In this document: positions 41,557-53,123 of the stretch, one piece after another
Layout of the letters: the number at the start of each line of letters is the position of its first letter
Numbering within the stretch: position 1 is the first letter of the stretch
Origin: Rhynchopus euleeides
Taxonomy: Eukaryota; Euglenozoa; Diplonemea; Diplonemida; Diplonemidae
Length of the DNA stretch: 64,000 bases
NCBI GenBank assembly: GCA_963210315.1
Contig: OY723288.1
Span: 496,001 to 560,000, forward strand
Reading direction: 5' to 3'
Position numbers and translations under genes: made by a program
Notes under the pieces: model-generated
What the model was told of the DNA's origin: nothing
The model's database searches: none
What the model saw: the letters and a program-made list of their open reading frames with translations, nothing else

Positions 41557-42152
41557 CCTGACAATTTGGTTCTGCCTGACAATTTGCTTCTCCCTGACAA
41601 TTCACTTCTGCCTGACAATTTGGTTCTCCCTGACAATTTGACTCTCCCTGACAATTCACTTCTACCTGACAATTTGGTTCTGCCTGACAATTTGATTCTA
41701 CCTGACAATTTGATTCTGCCTGACAATTCACTTCTACCTGACAATTTGGTTCTACCTGACAATTTGATTCTGCCTGACAATTTGGTTCTACCTGACAATT
41801 TGATTCTGCCTGACAATTTGGTTCTACCTGACAATTTGATTCTACCTGACAATTTGATTCTGCCTGACAATTCACTTCTACCTGACAATTTGGTTCTGCC
41901 TGACAATTCACTTCTACCTGACAATTTGGTTCTGCCTGACAATTTGGTTCTACCTGACAATTTGATTCTACCTGACAATTTGATTCTGCCTGACAATTTG
42001 ATTCTGCCTGACAATTTGGTTCTACCTGACAATTTGATTCTACCTGACAATTTGATTCTGCCTGACAATTTGATTCTGCCTGACAATTTGGTTCTGCCTG
42101 ACAATTTGATTCTGCCTGACAATTTGGTTCTGCCTGACAATTTGATTCTGCC
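41557..42152. repeat. 18-bp satellite, about 33 units, copy 2
   Basis: This is the second-block copy of the satellite at 9800-10395, unit for unit the same as far as I can read. The same order of variant units in both copies argues that the block was copied whole. Confidence 0.92.
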
Positions 42153-42343
42153 CACCTGATTTGGCCAAAAACGGGTTCCGCCGAACGCCGCCACACCAAC
42201 GCCCAACTCCGCCCAACACCGCCCAACTCCGCCAAACTCGGGCCAAAATTAGCTCCAAAAGTGGCGGATACTACCTTTTCCGCCCTTGGGGGGCGGGGGG
42301 GGGGGGGGGGGGTATGGTATTGGGGGTTTCTCAAAATTTCGGC

Positions 42344-42540
42344 TACCTACCACCCCCCGTGTATATGTCACCCCCCCCAGGTGCAAAAATCGGGAGGGGG
42401 GTGACATGAACACACCTTTTAGGGGGTGACATATACACGGGGGGTGGTAGGTTAGTGTATGTCACCCCCCGCCAGGGCCGCTTGGGGGTGACATAAACAC
42501 CCCTTTTGGGGGGTGACATATACACGGGGGGTGGTAGGTA
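42344..42540. mobile_element. TA-flanked short inverted-repeat element, copy in second block
   Basis: It matches the element at 10587-10783 and is part of the duplicated block, so it is not an independent insertion. Confidence 0.8.
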
Positions 42541-45500
42541 TTTGGGGTCCAAGTGAGTTTAGCAGGGTTTTCACGTGTCACGAATGTGACACGCATGTCG
42601 GGAATAGTCGCGGGTTGTGGAACTTGTCGCTGTGGAAGAGGGAGTATGGTTTTGAGGCCCCCCGCCCCCCAGGTTCCCTGCCCACCTGGATGACTCAAGC
42701 GCCTCACACCGGGCAGGGGGTCTGAGTTCTGCGGAACTGGCTTCAAGGGACGCCCCCTCGTAATGACTGGGTGGATGGAGCCAAGTAATACCAGGTGGTC
42801 GGACACCGGAACTCTCGGCATTTATTAGTCGCGGGAACTGTGTCCGTGTGGTAGGTGACCCCTTCCGATTCCACTGATTCCACTCTTGAACATGTAGTGT
42901 TGAAAGATACTTGGTGTTCTGATGTTTTACAGGGTACTTGACAAAGGAAAGAGGGTGGTCAGTCTTGTGATCCACCCTGAATCCTTCCTGTGAGCAGCAG
43001 ATCCACAACACCTCGACTTCTTTCAGCGGCTGTATTGACATTGCCTGACACAGCAAACATGATTCAATTGGAGGAACAAGCCTCGTACACCAGCGGCCCA
43101 AAAGGTGGATTTCATGTATGGTTTTAGGATTTCCCTTACTACTGATGGTGTAGAGACTACAAAGCCTGACCTGATGACGCCGCCATGAACCTGGGAGACA
43201 CGCCGCGTGAGAAGGGACCTCGGTGCGGGGTGGCGTGAATATCCTGCCTGAGTGCCCTCGTCGGGACCCGCGGTAAACCGTGGCGTTCCCCCCGAGGCAA
43301 GTCCAGGACGAAGGTTGCAGATAACCGCTGCACCTCTTCGTCCGAAAGGAGCTCACAGGATAGGGGAACTGCCCACACCCCACTCACGACAGTGTATCCG
43401 AAAGGTGCACTGCGCGTGTGGTGGCGGTGTCGGGTCCAGACCCACCTCGTTCCCCCATGCCCGTCAGTTGTTGCCCCTGCAGGGGTGGCTGCTGTCTGGC
43501 ATGGGGGGCGCCCTCCCTGCCTTGCAAGGGAAAATGTAGAACGGCATGCTGCCCGTTTCTTCATTTTTTCACCTTGCCTGGCAGGGGGGGGGCCACCCTC
43601 ACGGGGGGAAAAAGAGGAACGGCATGCTGCCCGTTCACTCTTTTTTCCTCCCGTCGTGGGTGGGCGGCCAACTACCCGGGGTATCCGGCTGGGTATCCGG
43701 CCCGGGTACCCGGGTACCCGGAAAGGTGGAGACCGCGTCGTGCACCCACCCACCCACCCCACGGTTCCATACAGTCACCCATGTCCATGCTCATTCTACA
43801 CAGTCACCCAGGTCGTCTCGTCATCCTGCACGCTGTGTGGGGGCAGACAGGTCCTTCCACACCAAGTTTGGTCCGGCGTGACGTTTGCAAACCCTCCCGG
43901 GTGACCAGAAGACGACCCCCCCCCAGGGGGGTTCCATAGGGGGTTTCCATTTTAAACGGTCCCCCACCGCCCAACTCCGCCCAACTCCGCCAAACTCAGG
44001 GCAAAATCAGGTGGTCTGCCTGACAATTTGCTTCGAGAACAGCCTACAGGCAACCCCAGGTTGGGCCGGAATGAAGCGGGTCATAAAACACCCGCTTCAT
44101 CACGAAAATGGGTGAAAAACCCCAGAAATAGGCCAGGAAAACCATATTTGGGGCCACTTATGACCCGCTTCACCCCATAGTTGTCCAAAAAATGGATTTT
44201 TTTGGGTTCCTGATTTTTTAGTGGGCTTTCAGGGCACCAGGGGGGCCCTGCCAGGGTTTTCATGAAAATCGGGTTCAAAAACGCCTAACTACTCGCGACC
44301 CGGCTGGGAAACATGAAAATACGCATTTGAGAGCAAACTTTGAGCATTTAGTTGATGAAGCGGGTTGAAGCAGGTCATAAATGTCCCAAAAAAGTCGATT
44401 TCTTGGGGTCCCAAATTCATTAGGGCGAACCTGTTGTCCGAATAATTTTTGTGACAGCTATTTTGGCTGTATGCCCCCTCTACTGAATAAAGCGAAATGC
44501 CAGGTAAAGTATCAGGGCCCTCCCCCTCTGAATGCCGGCAAGAGCCGCAGCACCTCAGGCACCCTGGTTGAAGGGGTAATCCGCACACCCATGCCTTGGC
44601 ACACGGCGGTGATGCATGAAGAGGGCCACGGGGTGGAGGGATGCGGCGCTACGCAGCAAAGCAAGAACCACGCGTGGCGGGGAGGGTGCTCCCCTGTGCA
44701 CCGTCGTGAGACAACACGGCAGCGCATGGGCATGCCCACAGACAGCCTGCCCGCCAGTCCACGGAGCTGCGTAGGGTTGGGGTGGAACCATGTCGGTGGA
44801 AAGAAGCGACGCTGAATTGAGTTCAGACTCACAGGAAAACTGACCAACAAAAACAGACAACGGGTGGAAGTGGGAGGGGGGGTGGGGAGTGAATGGGGAA
44901 GTGCGATGGTGTCATGTTTGCAAATAAACACAGCACACCCTCCCTACACTCTCAGACGCTTTTTGCAATGGGGAGTGGGGCAGAGGGGGGGTTTGATCGT
45001 CGAGAGGGAATGGAAAAGTAAATCTCCCAGCACCTTCTCGCAGGGGCAGAGGGGGGGGGGGGGAGGGAATACCATCCTTTGGGCATACAGCTTGGAGGCA
45101 TTCCCCCGACCCCCCTCCCCCCCGAATAACGCCTTCGGGAGATTTTTTGGCTGGGATCAGCGGTGATCAAACAAAATAAGGGGGGAGGGGGCGATCGTGG
45201 AGAAAAATGGAAAGGCGCAAAAAAACCCCGGATTAAACCCTTTCAAGCAGAGTGAAGTAAAGTAGTGAAGTGATAATATACAGCAAAGTGGACGGCCTTC
45301 GCTACCTGTTGGGCGATGAAAAGTGGGAGCAAGAGAGTACGATTGGGGGTTTGATCGTCGAGAGTGAATGGAAAAGCAAGTCACCCAGCACCTTCTCGCA
45401 ATGAGTACGAGGGGGGGAGGGGGGACTTTCTCTCCCTCACCAGCTGCCGACCCGTGTGGCTCGTAGTGGAGGCACACCCGAATAGGGTGGAAATAGGGGT

Positions 45501-46637
45501 TGGGTCGCACTGGCACAGCTTGACACGCAGAGTGAAATCCCCTCAGCTTCGCGTATTGCTACTTTGGTTGAGGAGGATGGTCTTCACGAAGCGGTGTAAA
45601 GCCATTTGTGGTGTGCATCCCCCCGTTTGTTAGAAAAACTCTCGGGGTTGCCGCGCAAAGGGTTTGGTTGGCGAATTCCCCACCCACCCCCCGCGCGCTT
45701 TGTCGTGTTGTGTGGAACCCCGGGCAGCGCTCTTGCCAGCGGAGGAAGCGGGAACGGGCTGCCGGCAGCAGCAAGACCCATATTGCCACACCATATTTCG
45801 AGCGGGCGGTTTGATGGGGTGTGGTGACAGGACTCCTGCGATTTTTACCAAAATCCCACCAAAAAAAAACCCCCCCCCTCCCCAAAGGGGCGAAGAAACA
45901 GCAGCATAACTGCAGTGCTGCCCTCGTCACTCCCCACTCTGCCTCCTCCGGGGAAGGCACGGGAAGCAGAGATATTGAACACAGACGGGAGTACAGATTC
46001 GCGTGCTGGTTGGTTGGTGGCTTACCCACAGACCCCCTGGCCTCTGGTGTGAACACAAGCAGCTGAAGTCGGAAGGAGTCAATAAAGATTGGCCAGAGCA
46101 CGCATGTGCCCGCTAGCGCACCTTGGGGCAGTGAAATTGTGAGGGAGAGAATTGAAACGAATGAGTGCTGGAAATTCCTGCCTCTCTTTCTGCAACTCGG
46201 CACCCGCCCGAGTTCAAAATATATGCCGCTTTGTGCATGTTGACATGGGCGGGAGCGAGGGCGGGGATGAATGCATTCTGAACGGGTCGACCTTCAGCGG
46301 ATCATGGAGCCTGCAGTTGTGAGTCAGGATGCGTTGAGCACCCCAAGGGCTGAGGACTCGGAATAGGAACTCGCACCCACTGTGTTCGTTGTTGTGGACC
46401 CAAACGCCCATCGCACAAAAGATATGATTATTTATACGGATGGATCAAGGATGTGGTTGTTGCACTCACGAAGCAGCCCACCACAATGCCATTTGAATTG
46501 AGTAATGTTTAGTCCCGGCGAACACCTGCCTGACGGCCCGGACTATCAGACAGTGCCGTACACAAGGCTGCCAGATGGCGATGTGCTCACAGATCATCGA
46601 CACAGGGGGCGTCCTGGATCTCAACAAAACACCCCCT

Positions 46638-47825
46638 CCCCCCCCCCAGTAAAGGAAGAGACGACACAAAAGATGGAACACTGCAAACGGCATCATATCG
46701 CGCAGGCGGTTTCGCTGCGTTTGGTGGCTTCAACCAATCATAGTACACTTCGTCCCCTAACACATCAAAGTTCGTACTGGGGGGCGACGGCAGCAGGAAA
46801 ATACCTTTGAACGATACGATTTTGATCAGCCCAGCACAACGTCTCCTTGCGCCCTTTTTTGCGCTTCTTCCGCCCCCGTCCCCTCACCCCTTCCCAAAGG
46901 TGTGTGCGCCTCGGGTGGGGGATTGATGAGGGGGTTTTCCGAGCTGACAATCGAGGCACCTGTGGATGCAGCCGGCACCACCAAGGGTCTTTGCCAGTTC
47001 GGAGAAAAAGGCAATGAAATAAGACGGCATACGGGGGCTGGGGTTGAACGGGAAAAGTTGCTCACTGGGGGGGGCTGGGCGGATCCAGGCACGGCTGCTC
47101 CGAGCAACACTCTGAGCGGCCAAAACCCCGACCACACACTGAAACAATTCGGGACCACCAGTGTGTAAAGCACACCGCCGAGCGCATTAATGCCACCTGC
47201 AGCCATGCGCCGAGTGAAGGTGGGGAGAGAGGAAAATCTGTTGCGATTTGAACTACTTTTTTAGCCGTACTTCCAGCAGAGAGGGGGGGCCGTTGTTTCG
47301 GGCTCTTCCGGCCGCAAGGCGGGTAAGATCTTGACACACACACCCTCCTCCAGAGGGCGGGTGTGGTGGGATGTTTCATTCGGACCCCCCTTCCCCGAAG
47401 GAATCTCTAAATACCGCGCCGACCCACCTTCGACCCAGATGGCACAAAAAAGAGTCCGGGTTTGAACGATTTTTGAACGATTTTTGGCCGTGCTCGTAGC
47501 ATTCCCCGTTGAGGGGGTCGCTATTTCGTGTTCTCCTGGCCGCACGGAGGCATTGCCTTACGTCGCCTCTTCCTCTTTTCCTTTGGTGGTGTGTTGGTCT
47601 GGCACAGAGGGCGGGACCGTGCTGATATGCACAGTGACGACTCTCCCTTTTGTTTTGTGCCCGCCTCCACCGAGATTCGGCTGATGCCTCTCAGACTGGG
47701 GGCGGGCGGTCGCCGACGCTGACGCGCCTGGCGGCCTGTGGAAAGTGACGTGGGGCTGGGATGGGGGGGGGGGGGGTGCTGGGAGGTCGGGCCGAAGCCC
47801 TTGTTCTCTGATGATGTTATTTGGT
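46638..47825. other. DNA right of the duplication and 3' flank of element C
   Basis: It begins with the C-run at the duplication edge and shows no gene I can support. The part from about 47520 is probably the element C 3' untranslated region. GAACGATTTTT occurs twice in tandem at about 47464-47486 and may mark its end, but there is no clear poly(A) tail. Confidence 0.4.
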
Positions 47826-50800
47826 TCACGCGTTCAGGTAGTCCTTCTCGCCGTGCTCCTTTACCCCTGCCTCGGCCAGGTAGCGCAGCGCCTCCTTGCA
47901 GTTGTGCAACAGCAGGTTGTGCACGTTTGTGGCTGTGAGGTGGTGTCGGGCCGACGCTGTCGCGGGGCAGCCGAAGAAGAGGTGCTTCAGTGAGACCCCA
48001 GGCGGGGGGTAGCCCGGCGCATGCTTCAGGCAGGGTTGGCAAGGTGGTTGTGCCGTGCCCGGGATGTCGTGGTCGTAGACCAGGCGGTGGTGGTCGGCCC
48101 GGAGTCGGCGGATGGTGGTTTCCCCTAAGCGGGTGAGTCCCTCCATGCGGAGGTCGGGGCGTTGCAGTCGCGTCTCCCCGATTCCCGAACGGTACGCGTA
48201 CACGCTGTCCGTGCGGGGCACCGTTGCGTCGTTGTAGATGTGTCGGCGGAGGACGACACGAGCCGACGCGAGGCTAACCGGTTCCATCTGCGGCCGGAAG
48301 GCACCGATTTGCGCCTGTTTGTCAGCGAGTTCGTTCCCTGCTACCCCAACGTGTGACGGGATGTAGCGGAGGTGGGTGGTGACATCGTGGGTTTGGGCGA
48401 GCTCGTTCAACCACCTCCAGATGTCCCATTCGGTGGATCCTCTCGCTCGCTGCGGGCCGCTCAGCAGCGCGTTCAGTGCGCTCTGCGAGTCTGTGAGGAT
48501 GGCGATCGTTTCGCCTGGGGATACCAGGGTGCATAGGTGAGCGAGGGATTCTCTGATGGCCACCAGCTCCGCCTGGTAGCTGATGCAGCGGAGTCCTGCC
48601 GGCCAGGCGAGCTTTTTCCTGAGGCGGCCCTCCGGCATGCTGTACACCGCTGCTCCTGCGCCGCCCTGCTGTTGCCGCGATGTGGAGTTGGAGACTGACC
48701 CGTCGGTGTACACATGCCAGGCGCATGTCGGGAGGGCCTGGATGGTCTGCTCTGCCAGGTCCCGGAGGGTGTCTTTCGGGGTGGCGGCCTTTGGGGCGGT
48801 GAGCCCCGGCAGCGTCGCCAGGATGTGTACTCGTGGCAGCACCAGGTTCCATTCCCAGGGGGGGATGGGGTGTGCTGCATGCAGGGGGGCCAGCAGGGGG
48901 GTGCGCCCGTCGACCTTCGAGGATTTCACCAGACTCCGTGCCTGATGTAGCCAGCTGCCTCCCGTGTTCCCGGTGTTTAGTTGCGCCCGGTATCCTGGGG
49001 AGTGGGGCACGCGGCGGAAGCGTTCGTGGTCTGTGCACACCGCGACCTTGAAGTCGAGGTCGAGGTCTCGCAGGTGTGATTCCCAGAGGAGCTTTGCCGT
49101 GCTGGTGTTCTTCATACAGCCCGTGATGATCAGGGCTGCCATGCGGTGGACATCTCGCAGGCGTTTGAGGTTCTTCGTGGACAGGCCAGGGGTGTAGACG
49201 CTGGCGGCGTACATCAGGATGGGGTAGACATATGTCAGGTAGGCCTGGCGCAGCGTGTCTCCACTTGAGCCCCAGTCAGTGCCTGCCAACATACGCAGAA
49301 TGCTCAGGCGTCGCATGCAGGTGGTCACGACGTGGTCGACGTGGTCTGTCATCGTGTGGCAGGCATCGATGTAGACCCCGAGGTACTTCGCTGTCGATTC
49401 GTGCTGGAGGGGGGTGCCGTCTGGGAGCTCCATGCGTCTGTGCTCGCCCAACGCTGCGGGTGTCGTTCCCATCAGCGTGTAGCAGCACTTACTGGGGGAG
49501 AGCTGCAGCCCGTGGAGTGGGATTTCGGCGGCGAGTGTGGATATGACGCCCTGTGCGGTGCTTAGGGCTTCAGTGTAGTTGTCCCCGACGACGAGTACTG
49601 CGATGTCATCTGCGAACACCGCTGGGTGGATGTTAGGGGAGGCGGTGATGGCTCGAGATACATCGTCCATCACGCAGTTGAAGAGCAGGGGCGAGAGCAC
49701 TGTTCCCTGCGGGACCCCGTTGTTGAAGTCGTAGTAGTCGCTTCTTACCCCGTGCACCTGTGCGGCGGCTCGGCGGTTGCTGAGGTAGTTGTGTAGCCAT
49801 CTGGTGAATTTCGGGGGGAAGCCCTTCCGTCTGACACTGTTGATGACTGCGTGCTTGCTGACCTTGTCGAAGGCTTTCTCGAGGTCGAAGTACAGGGTGA
49901 CAGCTGCCTTTCCGGAGGAGAGGGCGTCCGTCGCTGTTTGGGTGATGTAGGCTAGTTGGTCGGTTGTCGATCTCAGCCGCTGGAACCCTGCCTGGTTCGC
50001 GCAGTGCCCCTCCACCTGTGGGTAGGCGTCGTCGAGCATGAGCTGCTCCATGCGCCTCTTCACCATTTTTTCTAGCACCTTGCACGCTGTGCTGGTGAGC
50101 GCGATTGGTCGGTACGAGGACGCTGCCGTTGCTGGCTTCCCCGGTTTCAGGATCGGGATGATGACTGCTCGTGTCCACGCGTCGGGGAGGATGCCGCTGT
50201 TCCACGACAGGTTGAGCACATGCAGGAGTCCCTGCCGTGCCTGGGGGCCCAGATGCATCAGCAGCTCGTTGTTGAGGTCGTCAGGCCCTGGGGATTTCCG
50301 CTCCTGCAGTTCGGATAGAGCCGCGTTCAGCTCCTCTTTGGAGAAGTCGTCTTCGGCAGCTGAGAGCTCGGGGGGTGTCTGGTCATTCGCATGCTGCGGG
50401 GTGTGTGCTGCTTGTGGCTGTTGGTCGCTTCCTTCGCTGATCTTGGCGTAGTGGCTGCAGAGGAGGTCCGCCTTAGCTTTGGGGTCGGTCACCGGGACCC
50501 CTCCGTCGACAAGTGGGAAGGCAGCCTGTTGGATTTTGCGGCCGTCGAGTTCTCGCACAAGCCGGAAGGTGGCGCCGAGGTCGCTGCTGGTGCTCGCGGC
50601 CTGGCACCTGGTTTCCCAGGTTGTGCGCTTTGCTTCGAGGACGGCGTTGGTGGCGTCGGTGGTCAGCTTGTCCAGCTTGTCGTAGTCGTCCTGGGACAGG
50701 TGTGCGGTCTGGGCGTGTCTGCGCGATTCCTCGTTCCGCGCCCGTATCGCACGTTTCACCTTGCTTGTGAACCACCGCTTGCGGGGGCGAGAGCTTCGCT

Positions 50801-51791
50801 TCGTCGGGATGTGTTTGGCTGCGACCGTGCGTACCAGTCCCAGCCACTTGTGGAAGGATTCCTTCGGGTCATTCCACTTCGTCACTTTGCGTGACAGCCG
50901 TTCCAGCTCCTCAGTGAATGCGGGCCAGTCTGCCGCTGCCCAGTTCCATAGTTGGCGGGCTTTGGCTGCCGGGTGTGTGGCTGCAGCTGGCGTTCGTGCA
51001 AAGGGGACGGTGTATTGTATGGCGAAGTGATCGGACTGCCACTGGTCTAGGGTATTCCAGGTGACCTCCCCCAGCTCGTAGTGGGCGAAGACAATGTCCG
51101 GCGAGGACTTGGAGTCGCGGCGCATGCGTGTGGGGTGGTCAGGGTCGTTGCACAGCGACATGCCGTTGAGGAGGGACCAGTGGTACAGGTCTGTTCCCTT
51201 GTCGTCGCAGCGCGCATGTTTATCCCAGGCACGGTTGTGGATGTTGAAGTCGCCGGCGATGATGGACTCCGGCGTGTGTGGTAGCAGGGATGTAGAGAAG
51301 TCGTCGCGGCGTGGGTCGTTGCTAGTGCCGACTCCCGAGGGGCGGTATACATTGGTGAAGGTGATAGCGCTTTCTGGCCCCGTGACGCGCACCGTGAGGG
51401 TCTCGGTCACACTGGCGTTTGGTGCGGTGGCAATAAGAGTCGCGTGTAGGTCCTCCCGCACTAGGGTTGCGATCCCGCCTCCGGAGGTGAGCGTCCCCTT
51501 ACAGCGCTTCTGGGTGCGGCGTCGGAGAAAGACGGAGTAGCCCGGGAACTTGGGGTCCCCCCCCTGTGCTGCTCGGAGTTCCTGCAGATGCACTACGTCA
51601 TACCGCTGGGTTGCGAGGTGGTGCTGGAGCTCCGCCCTTTTTGCCTCGGTGAGTCCGTTGCAGTTCCAGGTCAGGCACTTGAGGTGCTGCGCCGGGCCAG
51701 GGTTCTGCTCGATGTCACCCGCCCTGAGGAGGAGGTCACGCCCGGTCTCGTAGATGTGGCGCTGCAGGCCTGGAGATGGCGGGCCTCCCCG
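47826..51791 (-). CDS. Element C ORF2: 2A / endonuclease / reverse transcriptase / RNase H polyprotein
   Basis: The frame continues directly from the ORF1 UGA. No ATG lies between the UGA and the endonuclease. It carries a canonical 2A motif GDIEQNPGP (51719-51693) after RDLLLRA, an APE-like endonuclease (NCNGL, QEL, GDFNIHN, SDHFAIQ), a reverse transcriptase (GVPQGTVLSPLLFN, FADD), RNase H (YTDGSVS, QAEL, TDSQS, HVGVAGNELAD) and a C-terminal C-x2-C...H...C finger. All catalytic motifs are present across about 1320 codons. Read-through of the UGA and 2A release would give free ORF1 and ORF2 products; this is inferred. Confidence 0.92.
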   Translation of the reverse strand, partial: RGGPPSPGLQRHIYETGRDLLLRAGDIEQNPGPAQHLKCLTWNCNGLTEAKRAELQHHLATQRYDVVHLQELRAAQGGDPKFPGYSVFLRRRTQKRCKGTLTSGGGIATLVREDLHATLIATAPNASVTETLTVRVTGPESAITFTNVYRPSGVGTSNDPRRDDFSTSLLPHTPESIIAGDFNIHNRAWDKHARCDDKGTDLYHWSLLNGMSLCNDPDHPTRMRRDSKSSPDIVFAHYELGEVTWNTLDQWQSDHFAIQYTVPFARTPAAATHPAAKARQLWNWAAADWPAFTEELERLSRKVTKWNDPKESFHKWLGLVRTVAAKHIPTKRSSRPRKRWFTSKVKRAIRARNEESRRHAQTAHLSQDDYDKLDKLTTDATNAVLEAKRTTWETRCQAASTSSDLGATFRLVRELDGRKIQQAAFPLVDGGVPVTDPKAKADLLCSHYAKISEGSDQQPQAAHTPQHANDQTPPELSAAEDDFSKEELNAALSELQERKSPGPDDLNNELLMHLGPQARQGLLHVLNLSWNSGILPDAWTRAVIIPILKPGKPATAASSYRPIALTSTACKVLEKMVKRRMEQLMLDDAYPQVEGHCANQAGFQRLRSTTDQLAYITQTATDALSSGKAAVTLYFDLEKAFDKVSKHAVINSVRRKGFPPKFTRWLHNYLSNRRAAAQVHGVRSDYYDFNNGVPQGTVLSPLLFNCVMDDVSRAITASPNIHPAVFADDIAVLVVGDNYTEALSTAQGVISTLAAEIPLHGLQLSPSKCCYTLMGTTPAALGEHRRMELPDGTPLQHESTAKYLGVYIDACHTMTDHVDHVVTTCMRRLSILRMLAGTDWGSSGDTLRQAYLTYVYPILMYAASVYTPGLSTKNLKRLRDVHRMAALIITGCMKNTSTAKLLWESHLRDLDLDFKVAVCTDHERFRRVPHSPGYRAQLNTGNTGGSWLHQARSLVKSSKVDGRTPLLAPLHAAHPIPPWEWNLVLPRVHILATLPGLTAPKAATPKDTLRDLAEQTIQALPTCAWHVYTDGSVSNSTSRQQQGGAGAAVYSMPEGRLRKKLAWPAGLRCISYQAELVAIRESLAHLCTLVSPGETIAILTDSQSALNALLSGPQRARGSTEWDIWRWLNELAQTHDVTTHLRYIPSHVGVAGNELADKQAQIGAFRPQMEPVSLASARVVLRRHIYNDATVPRTDSVYAYRSGIGETRLQRPDLRMEGLTRLGETTIRRLRADHHRLVYDHDIPGTAQPPCQPCLKHAPGYPPPGVSLKHLFFGCPATASARHHLTATNVHNLLLHNCKEALRYLAEAGVKEHGEKDYLNA
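51693..51719 (-). other. 2A 'stop-go' motif in element C ORF2
   Basis: GDIEQNPGP is a full match to the 2A consensus, preceded by LLLRA as in element A (LLLCA). It lies 24 codons after the UGA. Confidence 0.87.
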
Positions 51792-51794
51792 TCA
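51786..51794 (-). promoter_or_regulatory. Candidate stop-codon read-through signal UGA-CGG-GGA
   Basis: UGA followed by CGG is one of the two known type II read-through contexts. GGAG...CTCC just downstream could form a short hairpin. The frame after it is the 2A-endonuclease ORF. Confidence 0.55.
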
Positions 51795-53063
51795 GTTGAA
51801 GAGGACCTCTTCGCACTGACGTTTGTGCAACCGCTCCTTCGGGTGCTTTGTGCGCAGGGTTGCGGTCCGGGACGGAGAGAGTGCCCGGCTCTTCTTCTTG
51901 GGGGTTAGCCCCGTGTGGGTTCTGGCCGGGGAGGCGGACTTCGGGGGTGAGCCCTTGGTCCCCCGGTTTGGGGTGGTGGCGGCCGGCTCGGTCTTTCGGG
52001 AGGGGGAGCTGGTGCCCGGCTTGGTGGTCTTCTTCGGTTTTGACTGCGGATGTGCTGCCGCCTCCAGGTGCTGCAGGCGGGCCTGCATTGCCTGCAGGGC
52101 GGCCGCGAACTGTCTCTCCTGGTTCGCGGCCCGCTCCTCTGCAGCGGCTGCCCGCCGCTCTGCCTCGGCAGCACGCTGTTCCGCCTGCTCGAGGAGGGCT
52201 TGCACCCTGGCGAGGTTGGTGGCGGCGGCGGCGGGGTCGGTGGTAGTGGTGGTGGCGTGGGGGGGGCCGCTGTCCTTCATCTCAGCGTCGGTCGTGGCCC
52301 CCTTCTTCTTCGTCTTCTTCTTTGTCTTCTTACTCGCCAGCTCACTCCCCGGCACTCCTCCCTTCGGCTGCTCCGGTGCTGCGGGTGGTGGGGTCGGCTC
52401 CGGTGGGGGCTTGGTGCGCTTTGGCCTCCGCCGGCGGGGGAAGAGCCCCAAGTCCTCGGGTTCGCGGTACCGCCGCAACACCAGGTAGGTGTTGTTGTCG
52501 ACGCAGTACGCGCCGAGTTTCTGGGGGGTGGTGGGGGCGCGCAGCAGGACTGCCCGCCCGTTCGGCACCCTGGTTGACGCCAGGATGCGCGCCTGCCAGC
52601 CCATCTCCTCCAGCAGGTCCCGGGTGCAGCGGGCGGTGTACTCCGGGGGCAGCCCCTCCAGCACATATTTCCCCTGCAGGGGGGTTGCAGCTTCGTCGCC
52701 GACGACTGCTGCCGTGGCGTGGTGCCCGGCGGTGTTCGGCACTGCGATGCCGAGGCCGCCCTTGACAAGGACGACCCTTCCGCTCGGTTTTGTTTGTGCG
52801 CACGAGCGGCAGTGTGTTGTAGCCCCTGTGAAGGGCGTTGCTGTGATTAAGTGGTCTTGTGTTGCTCTCTCAAAACACACTGCGCGCGGATACGCTCCCA
52901 CTGACTCTTTCGCTGTGACAAGCAAGCTTGTTTCGGCAAAAAAGAAAAAGGCGAGTTCGACCAAAAAAAATGGTGATGAACTGGAGGGCTGCCTTCCTGA
53001 TAGAACAGGCGGCTGAGTGATGCAATGAAGGGATCTAAAAAAAAGAACAGGACGGCGTATCAC
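51792..53063 (-). CDS. Element C ORF1, coiled-coil RNA-binding-type protein
   Basis: The frame is open from 53063 (a GTG) to the TGA at 51794-51792. The only in-frame ATG lies in the middle of the conserved fold, so the true start is uncertain and the first 80 or so residues may be leader. Around GKYVLEGLPPEY and EEMGWQARILAS there is a fold shared with element A ORF1. An Ala/Glu/Arg coiled coil (from about NLARVQALLEQ) and a Lys/Ser/Pro-rich tail follow. The stop is UGA followed by CGG, a known leaky context, and ORF2 continues in the same frame. Confidence 0.75.
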   Translation of the reverse strand: MIRRPVLFFRSLHCITQPPVLSGRQPSSSSPFFLVELAFFFFAETSLLVTAKESVGAYPRAVCFERATQDHLITATPFTGATTHCRSCAQTKPSGRVVLVKGGLGIAVPNTAGHHATAAVVGDEAATPLQGKYVLEGLPPEYTARCTRDLLEEMGWQARILASTRVPNGRAVLLRAPTTPQKLGAYCVDNNTYLVLRRYREPEDLGLFPRRRRPKRTKPPPEPTPPPAAPEQPKGGVPGSELASKKTKKKTKKKGATTDAEMKDSGPPHATTTTTDPAAAATNLARVQALLEQAEQRAAEAERRAAAAEERAANQERQFAAALQAMQARLQHLEAAAHPQSKPKKTTKPGTSSPSRKTEPAATTPNRGTKGSPPKSASPARTHTGLTPKKKSRALSPSRTATLRTKHPKERLHKRQCEEVLFN

Positions 53064-53123
53064 AAAAAGAAATCAAGCTGCAAGACGGGCCCAGTGATCT
53101 CGCTGGGCTCGTGCCCAAAACTT

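Larger units (their letters stand above)
31758..46637. repeat. Large duplicated block, copy 2
   Basis: This is the second copy of the block at 1-14882. Every open reading frame in it is the same as in copy 1. Here the DNA to the left of the block (29446-31757) shows how element B continues to its 3' end, which the window edge hides in copy 1. To the right the two copies part at 46637, where this one enters a C-run and unrelated DNA while copy 1 enters the U1 snRNA promoter. Confidence 0.95.
47826..53063 (-). mobile_element. Non-LTR retrotransposon C (coding extent)
   Basis: This is a third element of the same group, not part of the duplicated block. ORF1 and ORF2 are in one frame with a single UGA between them. 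Domain order and 2A motif are as in element A, but protein similarity is moderate, so it is a distinct family. Exact ends were not found; the coding limits are given. Confidence 0.88.
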
